The notes beneath the pieces are model-generated. The model ran no database searches, was not told the DNA's origin, and saw only the letters and a list, made by a program, of their open reading frames with translations. From NCBI GenBank assembly GCA_024160085.1, contig JAMDYG010000001.1, forward strand, positions 496,001-560,000: DNA of 64,000 nucleotides, in the 5' to 3' direction. Shown here piece after piece: positions 20,943 to 32,163 of this stretch; positions within the stretch are counted from its first letter, which is position 1, and each line of letters begins with the position of its first letter. The position numbers and the translations under genes were made by a program. This stretch comes from Serratia symbiotica (lineage in GTDB: Bacteria > Pseudomonadota > Gammaproteobacteria > Enterobacterales > Enterobacteriaceae).

Positions 20943-20984
20943 TGTGTCATTCCTTTTTGATTATATATTGACTTGAATGACACA
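20943..20984. repeat. perfect 10-bp inverted repeat beside the IS256 remnant
   Basis: TGTGTCATTC and GAATGACACA are exact reverse complements separated by 22 A+T-rich bases. The position just upstream of the transposase start suggests the IS end, but a transcription hairpin for accC on the other strand cannot be excluded. Confidence 0.45.
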
Positions 20985-21068
20985 GAATTTATAGCACTAC
21001 CACAGTTTAACGTGTTCCCCCATCTAACGTTGGTGGATACAATCAACTGACCTTCTGTCTTCAGTTTC

Positions 21069-22409
21069 CTATAGGTTTAACTTTTTCTCCAAATAGTGGA
21101 TGTTGGTGCCACCATGCTGGAAGTTTTCGTCGTTCATTATCTTTTGATGCAACTTAATGTTGGTTTTGATGCCATCAATGATCAACTCAGCCAGCGCATT
21201 CTTCATGCGGGCAATTGCCACATCTCGGTTTTCACCGTAAGTGATCAGCTTACCGATCATGGAGTCATAGTACGGCGGTACCGTATAGCCAGAGTAGATA
21301 TGAGACTCCCAACGCACGCCGAAACCACCTGGCGCATGGAAACGAGTGATCTTGCCTGGGCTTGGCAGGAAAGTGTTTGGATCTTCGGCGTTGATACGGC
21401 ATTCCACCGAGTGGCCGTGGATCTTCACCTCGTGTTGTTTGATCGATAACGGCAGACCGGCAGCAATACGTAACTGCTCTTTGATCAGATCCACACCTGT
21501 GATCATCTCAGTAACCGGATGTTCAACCTGAATACGGGTGTTCATTTCGATGAAATAGAACTCGCCGTTTTCATACAGAAACTCAAAAGTACCTGCACCC
21601 CGGTAGCCGATTTCCACGCAGGCTTTCGAGCAACGTTCGCCGATATAGCGGCGCATGTCGCTGGTGGTACCTGGTGCTGGTGCCTCTTCTACCACTTTCT
21701 GGTGGCGGCGCTGCATGGAACAATCACGCTCAGCCAGATAGATGGCGTTGCCCTGGCCGTCAGCCAATACCTGAATTTCAATATGGCGTGGGTTCTCCAG
21801 GTATTTTTCCATATAAACCATGTTATTGTTGAAAGCTGCTTTGGCTTCCGCTTTCGTCATGTTAATGGACTGCTCAAGATCTTTATCGCTGTGCACAACA
21901 CGCATGCCACGGCCGCCACCACTGCCAGATGCCTTGATGATCGCCGGGTAACCAATACGTTTGGCAAAGGCGTGGTTTTTATCCATATCGTCGGTCAGCG
22001 TGCCATCGGAGCCAGGCACACAAGGCACCCTGGCTTTCTTCATGGCATTGATCGCAGAAACCTTATCGCCCATCAGGCGGATAGTTTCCGCTTTAGGGCC
22101 AATAAAGATAAAGCCTGAGCGTTCAACCTGCTCGGCGAAGTCAGCATTCTCGGATAAGAAGCCATAGCCAGGGTGGATCGCCACTGCACCGGTAATTTCC
22201 GCCGCAGAGATGATAGCCGGGATGTTTAAGTAACTTCTTACCGATGGTGCCGGACCGATACACACGGTCTCATCAGCCAGCAGTACGTGTTTCAGATCGC
22301 GGTCGGCTATGGAGTGAACTGCCACGGTCTTGATGCCTAGCTCTTTGCAAGCACGCAAAATACGTAGCGCTATCTCGCCACGGTTGGCGATAACAATTTT
22401 ATCAAGCAT
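21069..22409 (-). CDS. accC: acetyl-CoA carboxylase, biotin carboxylase subunit
   Basis: AccC carboxylates the biotin on AccB using ATP and bicarbonate, the first half of malonyl-CoA synthesis. Its 446 residues are close to the 449 of E. coli. The biotin carboxylase N-domain, ATP-grasp domain and active-site segment [15 protein letters not shown] are intact. The ATP glycine loop reads [13 protein letters not shown] where E. coli has five glycines, so G163 is serine here. It follows accB by 11 bp in the usual aroQ-accB-accC order. An IS256-type remnant lies downstream. Confidence 0.97.
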   Translation of the reverse strand: MLDKIVIANRGEIALRILRACKELGIKTVAVHSIADRDLKHVLLADETVCIGPAPSVRSYLNIPAIISAAEITGAVAIHPGYGFLSENADFAEQVERSGFIFIGPKAETIRLMGDKVSAINAMKKARVPCVPGSDGTLTDDMDKNHAFAKRIGYPAIIKASGSGGGRGMRVVHSDKDLEQSINMTKAEAKAAFNNNMVYMEKYLENPRHIEIQVLADGQGNAIYLAERDCSMQRRHQKVVEEAPAPGTTSDMRRYIGERCSKACVEIGYRGAGTFEFLYENGEFYFIEMNTRIQVEHPVTEMITGVDLIKEQLRIAAGLPLSIKQHEVKIHGHSVECRINAEDPNTFLPSPGKITRFHAPGGFGVRWESHIYSGYTVPPYYDSMIGKLITYGENRDVAIARMKNALAELIIDGIKTNIKLHQKIMNDENFQHGGTNIHYLEKKLNL

Positions 22410-22420
22410 GAGACGCCTCG

Positions 22421-22879
22421 TTATTCGATGACGACCAGTGGCTCGTCATGTTCAACCGGCTGGCCGCTTTCCACTAGAATAGCTTTAACAACACCGGATT
22501 TATCTGCCTCGATCAGGTTCATCATTTTCATTGCTTCAACGATGCACAGCGTGTCGCCGACATTCACGCTCTGGCCAACTTCCACAAAGGCTTTCGCATC
22601 GGGGCTTGGTGTGCGGTAGAAGGTACCGACCATTGGGGAGCGAACGACATGGCCACTCATCGCCACAGGGAGTTCTGCACCTGACACGCTGCTTATTGTT
22701 GCAGCCAGGGCTGGCTGTTGCTGTGCCGGTAGTGCGTATGCCTGCTGCACCATTGGGTAAGCTTGCGCTGGTGCGGCACGGCTGATGCGAACTGATTCTT
22801 CGCCTTCAGATATTTCCAGTTCAGAAATGCCTGATTCTTCAACCAGTTCGATCAGTTTCTTGATTTTACGAATATCCAT
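22421..22879 (-). CDS. accB: biotin carboxyl carrier protein of acetyl-CoA carboxylase
   Basis: AccB carries biotin between the biotin carboxylase and the carboxyltransferase. It has 152 residues against 156 in E. coli. The N-terminal helix ([17 protein letters not shown]), a Pro/Ala-rich linker shorter than in E. coli, and the biotinyl domain with the acceptor lysine in EAMKMMN (residue 118) are present. In E. coli AccB limits its own transcription. Cotranscribed with accC. Confidence 0.97.
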   Translation of the reverse strand: MDIRKIKKLIELVEESGISELEISEGEESVRISRAAPAQAYPMVQQAYALPAQQQPALAATISSVSGAELPVAMSGHVVRSPMVGTFYRTPSPDAKAFVEVGQSVNVGDTLCIVEAMKMMNLIEADKSGVVKAILVESGQPVEHDEPLVVIE

Positions 22880-22911
22880 GAGTGTGATTCCGTACTATTT
22901 TTGTGTAGCAA

Positions 22912-23364
22912 TTAGTAGGTATTTGACAGACGGTTAACCGCTGCCTGTAAAGCAAAAGTGTAGCCATTTTCACCCAGCCCGCAGATCACGCCTACCGCTA
23001 TGTCAGAGAGGTAAGAGTGATGGCGGAAAGGCTCACGAGCATGCACATTGGACAGATGGATCTCGATAAAGGGGATCTGCACCGCCAGCAATGCATCGCG
23101 TAGCGCCACACTGGTATGCGTGAATGCAGCCGGGTTGATCAAAATGAAATCCGTTTTGCCGCGTGCCTGATGAACGCGATCAATCAGCAGAGACTCGGCG
23201 TTAGATTGCAGATGACTCAGTGTTATATCCAGTGCTGACGCCTGGTTTTCTAATTCATTAACAATCTCTGCTAGTGTTATGCTGCCGTACTTTTCCGGCT
23301 CACGCGTCCCCAACAGATTCAGATTGGGGCCATTTAGAAGCAAAATGTGAAATTTATCCGACAT
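22912..23364 (-). CDS. aroQ: type II 3-dehydroquinate dehydratase
   Basis: AroQ dehydrates 3-dehydroquinate to 3-dehydroshikimate, step three of the shikimate pathway. It has 150 residues. The catalytic lid with [17 protein letters not shown] (Arg and Tyr), the NPAAFTHTS motif and the active-site His in [17 protein letters not shown] are intact. It is retained although several amino-acid pathways here are lost, consistent with chorismate being needed for other products. First gene of aroQ-accBC. Confidence 0.96.
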   Translation of the reverse strand: MSDKFHILLLNGPNLNLLGTREPEKYGSITLAEIVNELENQASALDITLSHLQSNAESLLIDRVHQARGKTDFILINPAAFTHTSVALRDALLAVQIPFIEIHLSNVHAREPFRHHSYLSDIAVGVICGLGENGYTFALQAAVNRLSNTY

Positions 23365-24309
23365 TGTGCTGGTATCTCCGGCAATAAAACTAACATCGTA
23401 GAAAATAACCCGATGTCACTGATTTGTCACCTGTTAAGGGGGGATTTTCCCTTAGAACAGGATCAAGGTAGGGTATTATAACGATATCGTAGCAATTAGC
23501 AGCTGAATACTGATCTTAGCAGCGAAGATATTTAAAACCAAATTAGTCAGTCCAGATAATCATTGTGGGAATGTGAAGGGGAGCACAGAGAAAAGTTCTC
23601 TCATTACGACACGCGTCAATAACGTGCGCCGAGCTAAGCAGGTTTTCATCGGTCACATGGTGATATCACGGGAACCGATAAATCTCTTAGAACCGTTGCT
23701 AGCATTTCATGAACGTCAGCGAATCTTCACCAGCGTGTGACCTACGCCACAGCTCTGCCGTCAAACCACTTGGGAGCAACTAGCTACTACCCTGCTAGAT
23801 AGCTTCTATCATCAGGCCACCTACGAAATATCTCTGGAAGAAGTGCTGGCTACCGCTACTGCACAGCTGGGCAATGACTATATAAGGCCGTATATGCTGA
23901 ATTTATCCCCTGTAGGCGCTCGTTGCGCAGGATAAACGGCATCACGGGGTGAGCAATTAGTAGCCGCCGGCCAGCCTGCAGGCGGTAGCAGTGCACACAT
24001 GTCACTTTTCATCTCTTTACATTTTCTAAAACTATAAAGTAGTTGAATTAGATTTATTTGATTATTTGCATAATAAGAACCCATCCCATTAGGCTGTTTT
24101 ATTTGCCATTTTGGCCATGGACAGTATTTATAATCCTCACGTACTTCATAAACGCCTACTGGGATTAGGCTCTGGGCATAAGCAACCTGGAGCATGATTA
24201 GGGAAAAATAATGCTTTGCATTAAGTTACATTTATTGAGCAGGATTGGCACATTTATTTATTAACGGTCAAATACTAATTTAATTATAGCGGATGAGGCA
24301 GGCACTGGG
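23365..24309. other. gene-poor decayed stretch upstream of aroQ
   Basis: E. coli has msrPQ and acuI (yhdH) between aroQ and csrD; I cannot recognise them here. One plus-strand patch, bases 23645-23935, reads like protein after correcting a stop (LLEPLLAFHERQRIFTSV, then WEQLATTLLDSFYHQATYEI and SLEEVLATATAQLGNDYIRP). I cannot assign it. A minus-strand frame of about 105 codons at 23878-24195 overlaps a repeat and has no family I know. Confidence 0.5.
24078..24180. repeat. intergenic repeat, copy 1 (decayed)
   Basis: Bases 24078-24120 (GAACCCATCCCATTAGGCTG, then TTATTTGCCATTTTGGCCATGG) match a second copy near 34402 with few differences. The far end CTGGGATTAGGCTC suggests an inverted-repeat element of about 100 bp. 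Confidence 0.6.
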
Positions 24310-24921
24310 ATGCGATTTACCACCAAAATCTCAGTATTGATCACTTTGTTACTCGGGGGTAGCGATGTTTTTGATGCTAATGGCGTGCTGATACCGTTTC
24401 TTTTACGTCACCCAAGATCGGGTTAGAACGTCGCTTTGATTAGCTGGTGATCCGCGCCTTCGCACGCAGGATGTCAAAACTGGCTTGAATAACCGGTTGT
24501 TCTTCGATAACCAACGGATCACCCAGTTGGAAGAAAAGGGTTCGCACGGCATCATAATGAAGGTGCGCCTGCACGATATACCCTGTTACAGCGTGCAAAA
24601 AGTCATCGGTGGCAGATTATGATTGAACTTGAAGAAGCAGATATCTGTCAACATATTGATCGTTTGCGCCCAGTGCTAAGATTGCCGTCAGCTCTGGGCT
24701 GTCGTTTTGCCGTTTCCCAAGCGGGATGAGGATCAGTTATTTGTACAAAGCCTGATCTGCACCCAAGTTTTCGCCATCAGCGTGCGCACGTGCAACGAAT
24801 GGCAAACGCTGAAAGATCGTAGGATCTGCTCTGCGGCGGACAGGGAAACTTTTTCGCACCACCAGAGCTGATAGATGTTAGGTGTAAAAAATATTCACGA
24901 TTATCGTGTCATCGTATTTAA
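24310..24921 (+). pseudogene. csrD: csrD remnant
   Basis: CsrD is a degenerate GGDEF/EAL membrane protein that targets CsrB/C small RNAs for decay. The start MRFTTKISVLITLLLGGS matches, but only about 610 bp remain of a gene near 1.9 kb. Pieces of the later domains follow in different frames (EEADICQHIDRLRPVL, LFVQSLI, FAISVRTCNEWQTLKDR, GQGNFFAPPEL). In-frame stops and large deletions make it dead. The position just upstream of mreB is the conserved one. Confidence 0.8.
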
Positions 24922-25096
24922 CCTGAATGCCGGGCAAAAATTGACGTAGAATGAGCGCTAATTCATCTAAGCTATTTTAATTGTCAACGGCCTACGACAA
25001 TAATGTTTAATTGAGATAGGCTATTTATCAGCCTCTTTCTGGCCGAACGTATGTCGGCGCTTACTACTAGCGACAATTAGGAAGTATGTTAGATTT

Positions 25097-25287
25097 TATA
25101 CCCTAAATAATTCGAGTTGCTGGAAGGTGGCAATGCAGCGACAAATCGGTCGGGAACTGATTTGAACAGCGCTTGCTCTGGGCTGCAGGCTGAACTTCAG
25201 GGATGAGGTTTATTAATAATCCCCAGTCAGTGACTGGGGTGAACGAGGGAAGCTAACGCACAGGCAACTTGAAGTATGACAGGTATA
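25097..25287. repeat. ERIC element, long form
   Basis: The left end TATACCCTAAATAATTCGAG and the right end CAACTTGAAGTATGACAGGT are the termini of enterobacterial repetitive intergenic consensus elements. The core CCCAGTCAGTGACTGGGGTG with GCTAACGCACAGGCAACTTG is also typical. At about 191 bp it is longer than the usual 127 bp, with extra sequence in the left half. It lies between the csrD remnant and mreB. Confidence 0.85.
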
Positions 25288-26553
<1,266 letters not shown>

Positions 26554-26648
26554 CCTGCCCTGTGAGGAGGGGGATCGTATCGGATGATTGTGCACCGCGA
26601 GAATTGGGTACGATTTCTCTTTCTATTGTCGAGGAACTCTCATAATTT

Positions 26649-27599
26649 ATGAAGCCAATTTTCAGCGGAGGGACTTCCCTACAATTACGGCTCTTTTTGG
26701 CAGTGATTGTAGCCATTAGCCTGATCGTTGCTGACAGACGGCTCGATGCATTCGTGCAAATACGCAACTACATGGACACCGCCGTCAGTCCTTTCTATTT
26801 TCTCGCCAATGGGCCGCGCAAAGCTTTAGACAGCCTGTCAGAAACGCTGGCCACCCGCCAACAGTTAAAACTGGAAAACCGCGCCCTGCGCCAGGAACTG
26901 CTGCTGAAAAACAGCGATCTTCTTCTTCTTGATCAATTCAAGCAGGAGAACACCCGATTGCGCGAGCTGTTGGGGTCGCCGTTACGCCAGGACGAGCAAA
27001 TGATGGTCACCCAGGTGATCTCCACCAGTGCTGATCCGTATAGCGATCAGGTAGTAATCGACAAAGGATCGGATAATGGCGTATATGAAGGCCAGCCAGT
27101 GATCAGCGACAAGGGGGTGGTTGGTCAAGTGGTGGCGGTGGCCAAGGTTACCAGCCGCGTGCTGCTGATTTGCGACGTTGCACACGCGCTTCCAATCCAA
27201 GTGCTACGTAACGATATACGGGTGATAGCCACAGGTAGCGGTTGCGCTGACGATTTACAATTGGAACATTTGCCGAGCAGTGCTGATATCCGGGTGGGTG
27301 ATGTTCTGGTCACCTCTGGCCTTGGTGGTCGCTTCCCGGAAGGTTATCCGGTGGCGGTGGTTTCGTCCATCAAGGTGGATAATCAGCGCGCCTATACTGT
27401 GATTCAGGCTCGGCCCACCGCTGGGCTACAACGCCTGCGTTATCTGCTGCTGTGGGGTACAGATCGCAACGGCGATATGCCGCTGCTGCCGGGTGAAGTA
27501 CGCCAGGTGGCTAATGCGCGCTTAATGCAGGTGCTGACGCCGCCAGTTGAAGCTGTTGGGCCACCACCATCACCGCTGCTGGCCGCAGGAACCCACTAA
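26649..27599 (+). CDS. mreC: rod shape-determining protein MreC
   Basis: MreC is a bitopic inner-membrane protein that forms periplasmic assemblies activating the PBP2-RodA synthase. The single membrane helix is at about residues 12-28 ([17 protein letters not shown]). A coiled coil follows (residues 65-105), then beta domains. It has 316 residues, shorter than the 367 of E. coli, mainly at the C-terminus, which ends in a proline/alanine tail. It overlaps mreD by one base (TAATG). Confidence 0.94.
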   Translation: MKPIFSGGTSLQLRLFLAVIVAISLIVADRRLDAFVQIRNYMDTAVSPFYFLANGPRKALDSLSETLATRQQLKLENRALRQELLLKNSDLLLLDQFKQENTRLRELLGSPLRQDEQMMVTQVISTSADPYSDQVVIDKGSDNGVYEGQPVISDKGVVGQVVAVAKVTSRVLLICDVAHALPIQVLRNDIRVIATGSGCADDLQLEHLPSSADIRVGDVLVTSGLGGRFPEGYPVAVVSSIKVDNQRAYTVIQARPTAGLQRLRYLLLWGTDRNGDMPLLPGEVRQVANARLMQVLTPPVEAVGPPPSPLLAAGTH

Positions 27600-28087
27600 T
27601 GAATAGCTACTGCATTCACGGGCGTTGGATTATCTGGTTGTCATTCTTGGTGGCGTTAGTGTTGCAAATCATGCCATGGCCGGAACAAATCTATATGTTT
27701 CGCCCGTCCTGGCTGGAGTTAGTGCTGATTTACTGGGTGATGGCATTGCCGCACCGGGTCAATGTCGGCACCGGCTTTCTGCTCGGACTGATTATCGATC
27801 TGATCCTCGGCTCCACACTTGGTGTACATGCGTTGGCGCTGGGTATCATCGCCTATCTGGTGGCATTTAAATGCCAGCTTTTCCGCAACATAGTGCTGTG
27901 GCAACAAGCATTAATCGTGGTGTTGCTATCACTGGTGTTGGATATAGTGGTGTTCTGGGCAGAATTTTTAGTGATCAACCTCTCTTTCCGCCCAGAGGTT
28001 TTATGGAATAGTGTGGTAAACAGCATTCTGTGGCCATGGTTATTCCTACTAATGCGCAAAATTCGCCGTAAGTTCGCAGTACAGTAA
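27599..28087 (+). CDS. mreD: rod shape-determining protein MreD
   Basis: Multi-pass inner-membrane partner of MreC in the elongasome. It has 162 residues, the E. coli length, with about five hydrophobic segments ([49 protein letters not shown]). Translationally coupled to mreC. Confidence 0.95.
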   Translation: MNSYCIHGRWIIWLSFLVALVLQIMPWPEQIYMFRPSWLELVLIYWVMALPHRVNVGTGFLLGLIIDLILGSTLGVHALALGIIAYLVAFKCQLFRNIVLWQQALIVVLLSLVLDIVVFWAEFLVINLSFRPEVLWNSVVNSILWPWLFLLMRKIRRKFAVQ

Positions 28088-28097
28088 GGGTATATTA

Positions 28098-28427
28098 ATG
28101 ATTGCGCTTTATTTGGCTTCCAAGTGCTGTGCCAATGGGTGGTGACAGACGTAACATTCCGCAATCTGTCGCCGCGAGACATACGCGACTATATTGCAAC
28201 ATTGCAACATTGCAACAAGTGAGCCTATGGATAAAACGGTAGCCTACGGAATTCAAGGAAAAGGCGGTTATTTTGTCAGAACGATAACCGGAAGTTATCA
28301 CGCTGTGATGGGTCTGCCGCTGGTTGAAACCCATGAGCTACTCAGTAATTTTGTCGCATTAGGTGATGTGAGACCAATTGATTGGCGTGACTATCAATCG
28401 GCTCTGAGGAAAAGGCATGACAACTGA
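28098..28427 (+). pseudogene. yhdE: yhdE (Maf-like NTP pyrophosphatase) remnant
   Basis: YhdE hydrolyses non-canonical or dTTP/UTP nucleotides. Only the first codons (MIALYLAS) and the last third survive. That third is [20 protein letters not shown], then [19 protein letters not shown] and [14 protein letters not shown], about 110 codons of roughly 197. The joint is a deletion. Three tandem copies of ATTGCAAC (28193-28216) break the frame again. The gene lies between mreD and rng, as in E. coli. Confidence 0.85.
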
Positions 28428-29887
28428 GCTACTGGTTAATATCACACCGTCTGAAACACGGGTTGCCTATATCAATGATGGCGTTCTGCAAGAGATCTAT
28501 ATTGAGCGCGGATCCAAACGCGGCATCGTCGGCAATATTTATAAAGGTTGCGTTAGCTGTGTCTTACCAGGGATGCAAGCGGCGTTCGTCGATATCAGTC
28601 TGGATAAGGCTGCCTTCCTACATGCTTCCGATATCATGCAGCATACTGAATGCGTCACTGGCGATGAGCAAAAGAATTTCCATGTGCGCGATATTGCTGA
28701 ACTAGTACGCTAGGGGCAGGATCTGGTGGTGCAGGTGGTGAAAGATCCGCTCGGCACTAAGGGCGCGCGCCTGACCACCGACATCACTCTGCCTTCGCGT
28801 TACCTGGTGTTTATGCCGGGGGCAGCACACGTTGGGGTATCCGCAGCGCATTGACAGCAAAGCCGAGTGTGAACGCTTGAAGAGCGCCGTTGCTGCTTAC
28901 TGCGACAAGCTGGGTGGGTTTATTATTCGTACCGCAGCAGAGGGTATCGGTGAAAAAGAGCTAGCGCAGGATGCCAACTTCCTTAAGCGCCTGTGGGCCA
29001 AAGTGCTGGAGCGTAAAAAACGCAACCGAACCAAGTACAAGTTGTATGGTGATCCAGCGCTGGCGCAGCGTATTTTGCGCAACTTTGCTGGCGCAGCGCT
29101 AGAACGTATCCGCGTTGATTCACGGCTGACGTACGATCCGCTAGTAGAATTTACCGATGAATACATCCCAGATATCACTAGTAAGCTGGGGCTGTACACT
29201 GGCAACCCGCCGATCTTTGACCTGTACGACGTGGAAAAAGAGATCCAGCGGGCGCTTGAGCGCAAGGTAGCGCTAAAATCGGGTGGCTACCTAATCATCG
29301 ATCAAACCGAAGCGATGACCACTGTCGACATCAACACTGGCGTTTTTGTCGGTCACCGCAATCTCGACGAGACTATATTCAACACCAATATTGAGGCCAC
29401 TCAAGCCATCGCCCGTCAACTACGCTTGCGCAATTTAGGCGGCATTATCATCATTGATTTTATCGATATGCATAATGAAGAGCATCGCTGCCGGGTGCTA
29501 CATTCGCTGGAGCAGGCGTTGAATAAAGATCGGGTAAAAACCACGGTCAACGGTTTCTCTCAGCTAGGCTTAGTTAAAATGACGCGTCAACGGACGCGTG
29601 AAAGCATTGAACATGTGTTATGCCACAGTTGCTCAGCCTGTAACGGGCGCGGCACAGTGAAAACAGTGGAAACCGTATGTTACGAGATCCTGCGTGAGAT
29701 TGTACGTGTACATCACGCTTACGATTCTGATCGTTTCCTGGTATATGCCTCGGCGGCGGTCGGCGAAGCGCTGAAGAGTGAAAAGTCTAACGCGCTAGCT
29801 GAAGCGGGGATTTTTGTCGGTAAGCAGGTGAAGGTGCAGATCGAACTGCTTTACAGCCAAGAGCAGTTCGACGTTGTCATGATGTAA
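28417..29887 (+). pseudogene. rng: ribonuclease G, interrupted
   Basis: RNase G matures the 5' end of 16S rRNA and degrades some mRNAs. Codons 1-98 are open ([21 protein letters not shown]1-like start). Then TAG replaces a glutamine codon at 28711. After 40 more readable codons an extra base near 28845 shifts the frame, and the rest (QRIDSKAECERLKSAV to SQEQFDVVMM) is open to the normal end. The catalytic DITTVDIN-type segment reads MTTVDINTG. Two lesions only and a well-kept 3' part suggest recent inactivation. Several Arg positions are Cys. Confidence 0.85.
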
Positions 29888-29962
29888 ACCGTCTGGCCAG
29901 GCGCTGAGCCTGTTAATACATAGATATTTCCGTTGCCAGGCAACAGAAGCAAGGAGAACTAC

Positions 29963-31338
29963 GTGAGGGCGACTGCCCGGGATTTTGTTAGCAACAGACA
30001 CCACGGTGATTGTTATTGTGGCGTTGCTGATCAGCTGGCTGCGCTTGGTGCTGCCCGAACTGAACCACTATCGCCCGTAGTTGCTGGCGAAAGTATCCGG
30101 TCTCTCCGGCGTACCCGTGCAGGTTGATTTTATGCAAGGTAGTTGGCAAGCCTACGGCCCACGGCTGGAAATGCGCAACATAGGTGCCACTCTGCCCAAA
30201 GGCAACCTGCGTATTGAACGCCTTACACTAGCGCTGGACGTGTGGCAATCGCTGTTGTACTGGCGTTGGCAGTTTCGCGACCCCACATTCCACCAATTCC
30301 AACTTGATCTGAATGTCACACTGGGCGGTGATGACCATCAAGCTAAGCCCATTGAACCGGGGGAAATCAGCGATCTGGTGCTGTGCCAGCCCGATCATTT
30401 TGACCTGCGTGACAGCCGCATTTTTTCCTAACGCCAGCTGGTGCACTCGCTGAATTAGACATTACGCAGCTCACTTGGCTCAACAGCCACAACCGCCATC
30501 GTGCTGAAGGGCAGATTAGCCTATCGACGCTGAATAGTCAGCACGGCGTAGTACAATTGCGCATGGATCTACATGTGATAACCAAGAATTATTGAATACC
30601 GGTATAATTTATCTTCAAGCCGACAATACCGACATCAAGCCCTAGTTTACCCGCTGGCTGTATGCCAACACCAGACTGGAAAATGCAGGTTTTAGCCTGG
30701 CTTCTTGGTTGCAGATCTAGTATGGCAAAATCGCAGGCGGCAATACGCTACTGAAGCAAGGAACTGCTAACTGTGGGGTACAACAGGCACCAAACAACAC
30801 TAGTTAGACGTGGATAATTTGGTGCTGTCGATGCGCCGTCAGAAGTACGTGGTGGTAGATAGATGTGCCTCAGTGGCGGCTGAGCACCGATGGGCAGGCT
30901 TAGCCGCAGGGTGTGCTTTACGCACTGTGGCTACCGGAAAGCACTGCGTCGAGCCAGAACACAGAATTGCGTATATATGTGCGACGGACATTCAGCTAGA
31001 GCGCCTGTCGGCATTGTTGCCGACCTTCTCGTTCCTTAGCCCGGAGTTGCTGGAGCGCTAGAATGATGTACAGCCGCAGCCGCAGCCGCAGCCGCAGGGC
31101 AAGCTTACGGCGCTGGCGCTGGATATCCCAGTGTAACAGCCGGAATAGACCCGTTTTCAGGCTCCTTGGCAGGATGTCAGTTGGCAGCCTTGGAAACTAT
31201 TGCCCGGCTCACTTCTCCGGTGTGTTGAGCGACGTGGTGGCAGAGGGGCACCTGACGCCAAGTCTTAACGACAACACGTTGCCCTACGGCGACATGTTCC
31301 GCGCCACGTTGGAAATTAGCAGCGCACAGCGTAGTTAA
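29963..31338 (+). pseudogene. yhdP: yhdP fragment (AsmA-like phospholipid transport protein)
   Basis: YhdP is a very large (about 1,270 residue) AsmA-like protein spanning the envelope and moving phospholipids. Here only about the first third is readable, in several frames. The pieces are RLPGILLATDTTVIVIVALL (after removing one extra base), VPVQVDFMQGSWQAYGPRLE, LTLALDVWQSLLYWRWQFRD, then scattered segments to LPYGDMFRATLEIS. Stops are frequent. Homology ends abruptly just before fpr, so the gene is cut by a rearrangement. A CAGCCG repeat (4.5 units) lies inside. Confidence 0.82.
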
Positions 31339-31355
31339 ATGATAAGCAGGTGGCA

Positions 31356-32102
31356 TCACCAGTAGTGTTCGCTGGTGATATGCCCCGGCTTACGGCGCAG
31401 GTGTTTGCGCATCTGGCGTTGCTCTTGTAGGATTTTCTGGGTATCGCGTACCATCTGTGGGTTGCCACATAGCATCACATGGCTGGTGTCGGCGTCGATA
31501 GTTAATCCTACCACAGCTTCCAGACAGCCATCTTCGATCAGTGCAGGTATGCGCCCGGTCAGAGCATTAGCTGTTGCTTCGCGGCTGACAATAGTCTGAA
31601 TACGCATCTTGCCATTGTAATGCTGCTGTAATTGCTGCATCAGCGGCAGGTAGCTCAGATCGTGTGCAAAACGAGCGGCATGCACCAGCACCACTTGTTT
31701 GATTCGCTCTAGCCCGGTGCCTTCCTGTAAAATTGACAGGTATGGGCCGATGGCAGTGCCGGTTGCCAACATCCACAGCGTTTCACACTCAGGTACTTCA
31801 TCTAGCACGAAGAACCCGGCTGCTTCCTTGGTGAGCATCACCTCCGAGCCAGGGCGCAATTGAGATAGCCTTGGACTCAACTTGCCCTCCGGTACGGTAA
31901 CTAGATAAAACTCTAAGTTTGGGCTGCTGGGAGCATTGACGTAGGAATAGGCACGTTGCACACTTATGCCATCGATTTCCAGTGCCAGTTTGGTAAATTG
32001 CCCTGCGATAAAAGGAGCTATCGGCGCGTTAATGGTGATGCTAAACAGCCCGCTATTCCATTGTTCTACCTTTACAACCTTGCCGTTAACCCATTCAGCC
32101 AT
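31356..32102 (-). CDS. fpr: ferredoxin/flavodoxin--NADP+ reductase
   Basis: Fpr is an FAD enzyme that moves electrons between NADPH and flavodoxin or ferredoxin. The ATG giving MAEWVNGKVVKVEQWNSGLF yields 248 residues, the E. coli length; two upstream codons are not conserved. The FAD motif RAYSYVNAPSS, the NADP motif ATGTAIGPYLS and the C-terminal HYW are intact. It sits tail to tail with the truncated yhdP, a junction not found in E. coli. Confidence 0.96.
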   Translation of the reverse strand: MAEWVNGKVVKVEQWNSGLFSITINAPIAPFIAGQFTKLALEIDGISVQRAYSYVNAPSSPNLEFYLVTVPEGKLSPRLSQLRPGSEVMLTKEAAGFFVLDEVPECETLWMLATGTAIGPYLSILQEGTGLERIKQVVLVHAARFAHDLSYLPLMQQLQQHYNGKMRIQTIVSREATANALTGRIPALIEDGCLEAVVGLTIDADTSHVMLCGNPQMVRDTQKILQEQRQMRKHLRRKPGHITSEHYW

Positions 32103-32163
32103 AATCAACGACTCCCGTAGTCTAACAAAATCAGCGTTGGTGTTTTCATAAATATCATTCCTA

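Noticed and set aside
23878-24195. 105-codon minus-strand frame
   Set aside because: It overlaps the intergenic repeat and includes its conserved bases, and no family is recognisable.
31063-31338. Arg/Ser-repeat protein (SRSRSR) of 91 codons
   Set aside because: It is an out-of-frame reading of a CAGCCG expansion inside the yhdP pseudogene.
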